Under the pieces are notes generated by a model that was given only the letters and a program-made list of their open reading frames with translations, made no database searches and had not been told where the DNA came from. 64,000 bases of DNA from Lepidurus packardi (lineage: Eukaryota > Arthropoda > Branchiopoda > Notostraca > Triopsidae), in the NCBI GenBank assembly GCA_023053545.1, contig JAKZAN010000006.1, forward strand, positions 5,895,001 through 5,959,000. Direction: 5' to 3'. Positions 49,713-58,993 of this stretch are shown here, in pieces. The translations under genes were made by a program, and so were the position numbers. How positions within the stretch are numbered: the stretch's first letter is position 1; every line of letters starts with the position of its first letter.

Positions 49713-50768
49713 TTATTTTTTCTTGGTGACGTTGACGATTTCTTTTTTTTCTAGGTCTACCGTGAAGTCGAAGTCTTTTGTCGTTAGTAATTTCACGATG
49801 ACAGCATTCGCAGTGTCTGGAGTCAGTTGTAGAGTTTCTTCTTGTTTGCAGAAGTCTTTTAGTATGGTTTCTGTCATCGATGCTTCGATAATGTTATTAT
49901 CGTTGAAGAAACCGACTGTGCCTTGGAAAGTTAGTGGAGTCGTTTGTCTAAGTTGAATTTTTTTGCAGTTTGTGCACGTAATGGTAGGGTCATCGTTATC
50001 TGGAATGGTCGGTTGTCGTTCTGTTTTTTTTTTGCAGGCTAGGCAGGTTTGGAAAATACCAATGTTGCAGTGGGCTATGGCTTCCAGTATGATGGGCTCC
50101 GTTGTGTCGTCTAAAATGGGTTGCTGGATGTCCAGTTGGGCTTCTGTTCTTGTAAAGAACGATTGCTGCGTCAAGGCGAAGTTTTGATAATCTTGATTAT
50201 AGATGACATCGGTAATTTCGTAAACTTTGTTTTTTTCGATAGTAACTGTTTGGTTTTTCCAGGTAATTAGTGTGGAAGTACAGGTATCGTCTCCAATTGT
50301 TATTTCGCGGAACGTTTGCCCTTTGTTCGTTGTCTTCTCTTCGCTAATGTTTTGGATTTGAACGATGATTTTGTAACGGGTGTCGGGAAACTCTATACAA
50401 GTTTGAAGTGTGGCTTGTTGCTGTTTTCTTGGCGAATAATTAAATTTGAGCGTTTGATTTGTCTCGCTGATTTGCGAAGATTGGGTAATCTTAATAAGAT
50501 CGTATTTAGTTCTTTTTTGTGGAGTCTGACCTGAAGGTGAGCTATTCGGTAGGATTTGGATGGTGATGGGTATCTTGGCGGTCGAATAACGTTTAATTCT
50601 GCTATAGGAGCCAGCAATAAACGACAAACATTCTTCGTATGTATTGTCCGACGTCTGCAGAAAAAAGCGAAAATTTTGGCCTGGAATTTTGGTGTACTTC
50701 GATGGACTCTGGTTTTGGCGCAAAGGGGTTATGTCATGGACGTACCCGGTGTAAGCGTCTGCTCCCAT
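49713..50768 (-). CDS. RPA-like OB-fold/zinc-ribbon ssDNA-binding protein, probably element-encoded
   Basis: An intact intronless ORF of 351 residues from ATG 50768 to 49713. Residues about 135-215 form an OB fold in the RPA70 style (FREITIGDDTCTSTLITWKN ... YEITDVIYNQDYQNFALTQQ). A four-Cys zinc ribbon follows (C242-x2-C245 and C265-x2-C268), placed as in the DBD-C domain of RPA70, then a C-terminal OB-type region. The first 130 residues may hold another OB fold (GYVHDITPLR). It lacks the protein-recruiting N-terminal domain of cellular RPA70 and is about half its length. Short RPA-like proteins of this kind are carried by many Helitron transposons. That the host gene set would need an intronless RPA paralogue next to a viral-type protease ORF is less likely. 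The host or element origin is inferred. Confidence 0.75.
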   Translation of the reverse strand: MGADAYTGYVHDITPLRQNQSPSKYTKIPGQNFRFFLQTSDNTYEECLSFIAGSYSRIKRYSTAKIPITIQILPNSSPSGQTPQKRTKYDLIKITQSSQISETNQTLKFNYSPRKQQQATLQTCIEFPDTRYKIIVQIQNISEEKTTNKGQTFREITIGDDTCTSTLITWKNQTVTIEKNKVYEITDVIYNQDYQNFALTQQSFFTRTEAQLDIQQPILDDTTEPIILEAIAHCNIGIFQTCLACKKKTERQPTIPDNDDPTITCTNCKKIQLRQTTPLTFQGTVGFFNDNNIIEASMTETILKDFCKQEETLQLTPDTANAVIVKLLTTKDFDFTVDLEKKEIVNVTKKK

Positions 50769-52287
50769 GGTTGCCGTTTCTGGTGGAAAGAGAATAAGAC
50801 ATGATGAGAAGAGTTGCAGTGAAGAACTATTGGATTAAAAAGTTGTGAAATGAAACTATTTACTTACTTTTGCAATAGGGTGTTTCGGAATGGTGAGGTG
50901 AAATTGCTTTCAATTTCTTTTTTGGAACTGTATGATGAATATTGATTTGCACTTAGTGTTTGGGAGCTGTGAGTGGACTGTTTTCTGTCATTCCGTGTGA
51001 GGTCTTTTATAGTCGGGTTCTATCGTAGAGTTGATGCCTGGAAGAGTAGGTTCTTCGTAAAGTCAAGTTCGGTCAAAGTCCAATCATGGAGGCAAAGGTT
51101 CAAGTCAATTAGTCAGGTCATTTTCTTCCTTTTGTTAATGAAAAGGGTACAATTTAGAAAGAAAAAATTTCAAAGGTGTACCAGCAGTTAGGGATGGTCA
51201 ATTGAAATTTGTATCCTTAGTTCGAGTGTCAAAGCACATTTTGAAGTTTTCTTGCTTAGTAGCTGGATGCAGTTGTCTTATTGTTTGCCGCTTTTGGTGT
51301 GTTTTTAAAAGGTGTCACGTTGTGGAAGGCAGTTAAATTGCAGTTGGGTTATGCGTATATCGAGTTAAAATAGAGAAAAATACATGATGGTTTTGTATTA
51401 TACGGAAATCCCAAACTATTTATCTAAAATGCAAGAAATATATATTATGTACCTGAGGTAAATCTTTGAAAATGAAAACATCATATTTGTTTTAAAACAT
51501 ACCAATATTTTGAAATGTACTAAAATTGGTAAAAAAAGTGTTGACCGTTTAATTGGGTGGGAGGGTCCAAACGTCGTGAAATTTGTATGACGCCGCATTT
51601 ATGGACGTTCCCTTATTAATAGGGAATGCTTTTCCTTAAAATAGCTTTCGATAATGATCGAAGCCATTTATTCGTAGGGCAATTCGTTTTACGACTTGAT
51701 GATTTTAGAATGGTTGGAAATTTTTTGGATTGTTATTTTTACAAACGAAATAGAATCGGTGGTATCTATGCCGGTATTGGTGCTCATGGGAAATGTTGTC
51801 ATATTCCATACCTACTATAAGGAAATACTTATAGAACAACATTATAGTTTCACCTGATTATTGCTGAGCTGCGTAACTGTCCGTGTTAAGAACGTGGAAT
51901 ATTCGATTTGTTATTTATGATTAATAGCAGAAAAATGTATTTAAAATGTGTGATCTGAATGTACATTTTACTGTCACTGGGTGTTTGCGGAGTATATTAT
52001 TGTGTCTGTCTTTTTGCGATGCGGAATTTTGTACTGCTTAGCTATATGATGTGATTATGGCATGTTTTGTAGCTTCGTATTTACAAGTCTGACATTTGAA
52101 TGTAAACAACTTTATGATCTGAATATACCGGGAGTTGAACAAATTTTTGGGCTTCGGCACAGCATGTATAAATTGGTGTGGTTGGGAGTTTTCCTTTTTT
52201 TATTTGTATTGTGTGTAAGTGGCGTATTCCGTGTAGCCTGCAGTAATAAGACAAGGTACGTATTTGAAAGTGCTGTCGATCGAGGGA
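50769..52287. other. Non-coding spacer between RPA-like and protease ORFs
   Basis: 1.5 kb, AT-rich. Short ORFs on both strands show no domain. A possible acceptor (TTTCCACCAG) just upstream of the RPA-like ATG suggests a 5'UTR intron. No Rep, helicase or transposase coding is visible. Confidence 0.5.
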
Positions 52288-53979
52288 TTACTGAAAGTAG
52301 TTTTGAATGAAGTTCTCTTTACTTAGAGTATCTGTTTGACAATGTTTCCCACTGTCATTTGCAGGTTTTAAGCATATATTCGTAGTCTGTTGAGAAAAAG
52401 GGAGACATATTTTGAAATGTCTTTGTAAATTCGAAGAACGAGTAAAAATCCTATAGCAGTTCTCACATACAAATTCTTTTCGCTCCTGTTCACTAATTTC
52501 TAAAATGTTACTCGGAAGATCATACACTAAAGTTGCAGTATTCTTATTTCTTACATTAGCGCATGGTGCTGTACTTTCCTTATCCACATGAACAACTCCG
52601 ATTTGTCTGTCAAATCCTGACTTAGGCGAAAAATGTGTTAGTTTGCAAAACGAGGAATGTCGATTTAATCCACGGCGCGTAGAAAATGTTCGCAGGCAAT
52701 TCCCACAAGTATTTTCATTCTTTTGTGACGTTTCACTGCCACTAAGTCTCTCCTCAATAGTCTTGGCCTTACTGATCTGTAAGTCTTCATTTCCTTCACA
52801 CTTTATATTCTTAGGAGCGTGCTTACTGTAATAACTAAATGCTGAATCGTGAGTAGTTACCGTTGTCTTATTCTCTTTTGGCAAATCTGCATTCACTTTG
52901 TGGTATGTCATCACATTTAACAGCAATGTAGGCTGACAGCTGTCATCTAGATGTTGTACCTTTTTATTGTTAACGTTAATAATATCTTTCGGGAAAGCAA
53001 GGTCAGCATTCCTTTTATAGGTTTCTTTGCTAGCATTTGAACCAGTCAAATCAATTACTACTGGTACTTCGTTTCCATGTATAAGCGGAAAAGATTTCAA
53101 CTTTTGCTTCATTTCAGTCGCGATGGTAAGGTCTTCTCCACAAAATGAATTTTGACAATCGTTCTTTTCTGATTTCAAATTTTTCGTATTATTCATTTTC
53201 GATTTTTTCGGTTTCTCTGATGTCTTTTTATCAACATCAGCAGGAAGGCACATATTAGTAGCATAGCTAGCAGTTATATTACCGATAGTTACAGCCCGTG
53301 TTAGCCTTTCATTGCATATACCACGACTACACCTACCTACAGTTTGTACAAGTGTATTCAGACGTGCATTTCCTAATTCTTTGCAACAAACTGGCACAAT
53401 GTCATACTGCGGATTACCATGCGATAACACCGAACCATACATGTTCCGTAGGTACCCAATTAATTCATGGAATTCTAGTTCTAGCAGGACAGCAGTACCC
53501 ATACTATCAGGTTTACCAGAGGCATCTCGTGCATGCGAATCAAAAAGAAAGTATTTTCCATTGCGCTCCATAATGCTTGTACAATGTGAGCAACTAATAA
53601 AAAGCACACCAGCACAGCTATGTGCAGCTCTTACGGAATCTTCCAAAGTGGTAGCATATGGATGAGTTTCCCGTGGACATATAAAACCAAACGCATCTTG
53701 CCCATGCAGAAACGTCTCTAATATACCAAATTCTTTAAAATCCAAGTATCCCGGTAGTTCGGCAGAAAAAAAATACCTCTCACGGTGCTCGTAAGTTCGG
53801 TATATTTCATCTCCCATCGTCATTATATCACACATGTTTTTTTCAATCCACTCGTTAGGAGGAACCAAATAACTCCATGCAATAGATACAAAAGCCATCG
53901 GTGTGCACTGAGCACCACGACTAGAAGCAGAAAAAACATGCGCAAATTGCGAATACGGCGCTCTACAGATCAACCTCAT
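52288..53979 (-). CDS. UL36/C76-like cysteine protease with two C2HC zinc fingers
   Basis: An intact intronless ORF of 563 residues, with an in-frame TAA two codons upstream of ATG 53979, so the start is complete. Residues about 14-180 match the deubiquitinase-like fold seen in herpesvirus large tegument proteins and in the long polyproteins of animal Helitron/PIF1 elements. The nucleophile Cys25 sits in RGAQCTPMAF and the Asp147-Ser-His149 in FLFDSHARD, followed by GTAVLL. A middle region of about 240 residues is Lys/Ser/Asn-rich and disordered. Two fingers close the protein: C-x2-C-x12-H-x3-C at about 425-445 (CGNCLRTFSTRRGLNRHSSF) and about 505-525. All catalytic residues are present. The known partners of this domain in animal genomes (Helitron_like_N, PIF1 helicase) are absent, so this is either cargo of a non-autonomous element or a host-adopted gene. 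Confidence 0.75.
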   Translation of the reverse strand: MRLICRAPYSQFAHVFSASSRGAQCTPMAFVSIAWSYLVPPNEWIEKNMCDIMTMGDEIYRTYEHRERYFFSAELPGYLDFKEFGILETFLHGQDAFGFICPRETHPYATTLEDSVRAAHSCAGVLFISCSHCTSIMERNGKYFLFDSHARDASGKPDSMGTAVLLELEFHELIGYLRNMYGSVLSHGNPQYDIVPVCCKELGNARLNTLVQTVGRCSRGICNERLTRAVTIGNITASYATNMCLPADVDKKTSEKPKKSKMNNTKNLKSEKNDCQNSFCGEDLTIATEMKQKLKSFPLIHGNEVPVVIDLTGSNASKETYKRNADLAFPKDIINVNNKKVQHLDDSCQPTLLLNVMTYHKVNADLPKENKTTVTTHDSAFSYYSKHAPKNIKCEGNEDLQISKAKTIEERLSGSETSQKNENTCGNCLRTFSTRRGLNRHSSFCKLTHFSPKSGFDRQIGVVHVDKESTAPCANVRNKNTATLVYDLPSNILEISEQERKEFVCENCYRIFTRSSNLQRHFKICLPFSQQTTNICLKPANDSGKHCQTDTLSKENFIQNYFQ

Positions 53980-54184
53980 GCTTTAATACCAGAAAAAACG
54001 AGCAGATGTATTATTAATTAACTGTGTAAAAGAAAGCAACCGTATAGTGAAATGTAAATAAATATTTTCAACCACGAATTACCTATCAATCGTGAAAAAT
54101 CCAACAATCTCAATAAACAACGGAATCCAGCAATTATCCAAATCTCCAACAAATAAATCGTCCGAATTCCAAAACTTCTAGTAC

Positions 54185-54615
54185 ATAAAATAGAAGTAAT
54201 CAGCTCACGAAGGTAACAGGAAGTGCTGAAACATGAAACTGTTATTCATTGAACATTACCTGATACTCCTAAAAATTCCAAAAGATAACCAGCCGGAATA
54301 ATTATTCAGAAATTATCCACTTATCATACGGGAAAGAATCGTCTAATGACAATGCAAACAATGAGTTCAGTTCGCAAAGGCACTGCAAACAGTACAGTAC
54401 ATAATATAAAAGTAATCAGCTCACGAAGGTAACAGGAAGTGCTGAAACATATAAAATTGTTATTCATTGAATATTACCTGATACTCCAAAAAATTCAAGC
54501 CGGAATAATGATTCAGAAATTATCCAGTTACCATACGGGGAAGAATCGTCTAATGACAATGCAAACAATGAGTTCAGTTCGTTCAGTTCAGTACTGCAAA
54601 CAGTACAAAACAAGA
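54185..54615. repeat. 216-bp tandem duplication upstream of the protease ORF
   Basis: Two nearly identical units. The landmark CAGCTCACGAAGGTAACAGG starts at 54201 and again at 54417, a period of 216 bp. Both units contain GGAAAGAATCGTCTAATGAC or a one-base variant, and ATGCAAACAATGAGTTCAGT. The duplicated block forms the 5' flank of the minus-strand protease ORF. Confidence 0.85.
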
Positions 54616-54759
54616 AACAAGTCTAATTAACATTGCAGTCACAAAAATTAGAGCAGGTGACTGCCGGATCGGAGAAAACAAAAAACAAGAATTTTTCCAA
54701 ATATCCAAGCAAGAAATCAATCGTCCAAACAGGAAAAATGTCTACCCGTTAGATATAAG

Positions 54760-54850
54760 ATAAGAAGAAATCAGTCCACAAAACTAACGTAAGTGCTGAC
54801 ATAAGAAGAAATCAGTTCACAAAACTAACGTAAGTGCTGACATAAGAAAT
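54760..54850. repeat. 41-bp tandem repeat
   Basis: Units CAGTCCACAAAACTAACGTA (from 54772) and CAGTTCACAAAACTAACGTA (from 54813), each followed by AGTGCTGACATAAG. The unit is a diverged relative of part of the 216-bp repeat (CAGCTCACGAAGGTAAC...AGTGCTGA), so the same motif occurs four times in 650 bp. Confidence 0.85.
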
Positions 54851-54941
54851 ATCAGCATAGAAAGCTACCAATAAAAACAGAATACAATTTTAGCAATTGA
54901 TCTTATTTTTACCTATGAGTCCTCAAAATTCAAACTCTGCA

Positions 54942-55288
54942 CGATATAGTAAGCTTTTGTCACAGCTAATAACAAACGTTTACCAACGTTGATCTGCTAC
55001 CCTGTCCTATTGATCCTACAGACGTGACGTCACAAGCCCAAAAACTATCACGTGCTGGTACGTTCTAACCCGTTTTGTGATCCAATTTGCCCACTTCTGA
55101 GAATCTCATGAAAGGAGCACGAACGACCTGGCCGATGGCAATATGTCCTTATCTCCCACCCACCAAACCCACCCCAAAATAACACAGCCCTTATGGGAAA
55201 AACCCGAGCCAAGCTCAGCAACCCACCCTCCCACTGGCAAGGCTAAAGTCTGGACGATATATTAAGCTGTTGTCACAGCTAATGACAA
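54942..55288. repeat. 34-bp direct repeats, 31/34 identical, 313 bp apart
   Basis: Copy 1 spans 54942-54975 and copy 2 spans 55255-55288. Both contain the shared core TTGTCACAGCTAAT. They differ at three positions. They bracket a 280-bp segment with a palindromic CRE at 55025 and lie just before the RMND1 start at 55443. Confidence 0.8.
55025..55032. promoter_or_regulatory. Palindromic CRE (TGACGTCA)
   Basis: A perfect CREB/ATF site about 410 bp upstream of the RMND1 start codon, between the two 34-bp direct repeats. Confidence 0.3.
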
Positions 55289-55442
55289 CAATGAAGAGAA
55301 ACAGTTATGATAGGCGTGTCCTCTGGAAAGATGCAGGGCGGCGCAGACTGAAAGGCGGGGCAGATTGCCAATAAACTTGGGCGATTTTCTGCGTGCGCAC
55401 CTGACTTTTTGTTTCCTGCCTTTTATACTTAAATAATCAAGC

Positions 55443-56917
55443 ATGGCCGGTCTGAGAATATGTTATTTGAGGCTTGTAAGGCCGCTTTTTGATAAGGAGT
55501 GCTCAAGATTTTTCCAAACAAGTATAAACTGCACAAAACTCTACCCAGCTAGTTTCAGTGGCTTTTCCAGTCCATTTCTTTCAGTAAGGAACACTAATTT
55601 TGGTTGCGTCATCAATGTTAGGAATGTTTCCATCAAACCAGCGCTGTACGATGTGAATCAAACACCTAGACCTAACAATAATGATTCACTCCCAACTAAT
55701 GTTCACGGTCAAGGAATACAACAAACAGTCACTGCCAAGAAAAGGGCCCAGCGCAAACGAAGAACGCCTGTTGAAACCGAAGCGGGAGGCACCCCTTCAA
55801 GTCCCCAGTGGGACGTTTGTGCGTATGCTACCTCCGAAGATTATGACTTGGAAAAGCTAATGGATGGCTTGCAGCATCAAGGGCTGTACCATGCTACATC
55901 CATGTCGGAAGGTATGAAACGTTTATTATTTCCTGCCTTTCTTCTTTCTAATCTGTCTGTTTTTGCTTTATGTTTCAACAAGGAAGTAAGTACAAGGCCG
56001 TCACGATTTCCCTTCGTTGGGATTGGTTTCATTTTTGACGATTTTATTTTTCTTCGGCAGATATCCATGACGTTCTTCATGTTTCTGCCAGGTATCAAGT
56101 AGGACGAGAACCAAGAGAAATTTACTTCTTTCGCGAGGGATCTGTTGTCTTCTGGAATGTAGCCGAATTAGAGCGCCAGAGTGTCTTGAAATTCCTTAGA
56201 ACGTACGAAGACGGGAGCTATGATTCCAAGATAGTTTCCGAAGAAACTGAAATGATGGTCTACACTTACACCGAAGTCTTGTATACTAGCGCGATTCTTA
56301 CAAAGAATTACTTGTTTATTTAATTAATATTGATTTTTAGCAACAAAACGCGACTAATGAATGGACGAATTTTGCTCAATGCGGAAGGATCTACGGACCT
56401 GGAGAAGTACACATTCTCGAATGCCATGGCTTTATCGGTCAAACTGGGGATATGGGAAGCTTCGCTCGATCGTTATGTGGACTCCATCGAATCCGTCACC
56501 GAAGATTTAAAGAACAAAGGGAGGATTAAGTTGTCCCGGGCGGAAGTACTTAAAAAGCAGGGGGAATTGTTTGCTCTCCGGCATTTAATTAACCTGAGCT
56601 CGGATTTGTTGGATACACCTGATTTCTATTGGGACCGCGAAAACTTGGAAACCCTTTACCACAAAACTTGTAACCATCTAAATATTGCCAAGAGGACAAA
56701 GGTGAAATTTATTTGAAAGAATTCGGGATCAGTTGCAAATTGATTGCGTTTTTTTCTGATTTTTTAGGTCATGAACGAAAAGTTAAACCATTGTTGCGAA
56801 CTTGTCGATCTGCTATCGCACAAATTGACCGATAACCATCATACTCGACTGGAGTGGATGATTATCGCGCTCATTACGGTGGAAGTTATATTCGAAGTGG
56901 TGCACCTAATTCGATAG
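55443..56917 (+). CDS. RMND1: RMND1, mitochondrial DUF155 protein
   Basis: RMND1 sits in the mitochondrial inner membrane and supports translation near the mRNA maturation site. Exon 1 starts [16 protein letters not shown], a basic amphipathic presequence, and carries a [13 protein letters not shown] patch. The DUF155 domain begins at [20 protein letters not shown]. The exon after the 55.9-56.05 kb intron reads [34 protein letters not shown]. The third exon holds [56 protein letters not shown], near-identical to human RMND1. The fourth holds [20 protein letters not shown] and a C-terminal membrane helix, [23 protein letters not shown] at 56915-56917. The donor of the intron before 56344 is uncertain (CTT|GTATAC fits the frame). 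Confidence 0.9.
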
Positions 56918-57280
56918 GTTTCCTTTTTTTGTATGGAAAAATTGGAGAGCGTGACCATTGCCATTACTAATGAGAACATTTCTTTATTGGTGAAGGAGTA
57001 GTCTAAAACTAACTAGGGTTCTTCTCATAAAGTGATACGTACGAGACGATAATAAGTCAGAGTTGTAGCCTATTATTGACATAAATCTGATCAAACCAGT
57101 ATTAGCAAACACAAAAGCGTAAATAAGCCCTCATTCTTGCGGAACAGAACACCTGGCGCCTGGCTCACTAATTAACCCCGCCCTCTGGCTTTTGTCATTT
57201 GATCCCTAAACTCCATTGGGAAGTTGTAGGTAAAGTGCGGCACGAGTTGCGCGCAGGTTATAGCTTAATAAAGTTAAAAG

Positions 57281-58680
57281 ATGTCCGATCCATCCATATC
57301 TACACTTTGTTGCTTGCACACATTGCGAGACTCCTGGAGTAGTAAAGAAACCGCAAGTAGTCGTCTCTGGGGCTTGCAGGATAGTCCCTATCACATTGTG
57401 TGCTTAGTGGCGGCATGCTTTGGTCTAATTGGGGCGTTGTACCAAGTAGAATTGTCCGGCAGGCGAGGGAAGAGTCTTTTAACCTCTAAAATCGTCTGTT
57501 TCAGATTCTGACACGAAAAATAACACAGTATGCATGCGGATCTCAATTATCCTTAGCAGTCAAGCGTGGGAATAATGTAGTAACGTGGTTAGCTGTTGCC
57601 GATGGATTTGCCTCTATTGGTAAGTTTTCTTTTGGCAAAAAAATTATTACATACTTTTTATCTTTTATATACTTAATGTGTTGTGTTCAGCCGTAATAAT
57701 TAGATCCGCATTGTGGCTATCCAATCAAGGGATGGTTGAAGGGCAAATGTGGTGTCCCTTTCTGTCTGTGAGTCCTTAACCGTGTGCAGAAATATTAGCT
57801 ATAGCTAGCGTAGTTTTATTATCTGTAGACATTCACTTCCATCTATTTTATCCGTACGAAGCTATATTAACTCGTATTTCATACAGGGTTTTATACAGTA
57901 TTTCTATACGGCGGCTACGTTGTGGACGCTCTGTTATGCGATAGATATTAGTCGTGTAATACTCGAGAAAGGACCGTTATTCCGAACCTATCATGCCATT
58001 TGCTGGGGTTTATCAGCTCTGCTCTGCCTAACAGGCCTTACAATTCTATACTACCCCAAGTTTGAGTAAGAGAATCTCCGGCATTAACCTTATGTATTAA
58101 TTCCAATTTTCGTGTAACACAAAAGATGCCACAATCCGCGTATAAATCCGTTCATTAGAGTGTTGCCAAATTTCGTTGTCACCTACCTACCGATAGTTCT
58201 CATCATGGTTACCAATCCAGTACTATACTGGTTTTCTTCGGGGAAAGCGAAGATAATACTTATTCGACGTATGGCCAAATATACGAGGACGGAACAGCGG
58301 CTAGTTCGCAACATGAACCAGCGGTTTTGGGGAATGATTGTGGTTTATTATATTTGTTGGTTGCCGAATATCGTGAACGCCGTTTTGCTCTGGACTCAAT
58401 GGGAGTATTTGCCACAAGATTTTCTGCTCTTCAATTGGTATTGCATGGTAAGTGTAATTTAACTTCAGACAACCCGGCAATTTTTTTCTATCAGGCTTGG
58501 CTGAATCCTTTGCAAGCGCTATTAAACGCTGCGGTCTATCGAAGCAAGTTTCAAGGCGAGATTAGCTACCGAAACATTCCCATGCCTTGGAGGCGGACAG
58601 CGCCTTCAGAAGACTCGAGCGATTTGTTCCATTCTATTAGCGAAGTTAATGAAGAGACTCCGCTGATCAATGGCACTTGA
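57281..58680 (+). CDS. GPR143: G-protein coupled receptor 143 (OA1-type)
   Basis: An orphan/L-DOPA-type seven-helix receptor which in vertebrates sits in melanosomes and endolysosomes (ocular albinism 1). Exon 1, from ATG 57281, has helix 1 (YHIVCLVAACFGLIGALYQ). Then TRKITQYACGSQLSLAVKRG, VVTWLAVADGFASIAVIIRS, GFIQYFYTAATLWTLCYAID (helix 3 region), AICWGLSALLCLTGLTILYY (helix 4), LPNFVVTYLPIVLIMVTNPV (helix 5), FWGMIVVYYICWLPNIVNAV (helix 6), and AWLNPLQALLNAAVY (helix 7, NPxx-type). The cytoplasmic tail is short and acidic and ends ETPLINGT, containing a dileucine-like sorting motif (EETPLI) of the type that sends OA1 to lysosome-related organelles. TGA at 58678-58680. About five short introns; the order is consistent with the family throughout. 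Confidence 0.9.
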
Positions 58681-58993
58681 TGTTCTGATGAAAACCGACG
58701 CAGACATTTTCTTTTACTTCGTTTGCTTCGTGTCACATCAATCGTTATAGTGAGTTCTTGATAATGATAACAATACAACGAAACTACGAAACTCCCGCTG
58801 AACTTTAATCCCGCCCCGCGTCCGTGTTGGAATACATCTCGCGCGACCTTGAACTTTTGTTTATCTTGTGCTTTACTCATTGGGCAAGTCTTTAAATTCT
58901 TTTTACGAGAAAAACATTTTGTTTCTGTGTTACATACGAAAAATTTCATGAGACATTTAACAGGACATGGTCATCTGACAATATTGTATAGAA

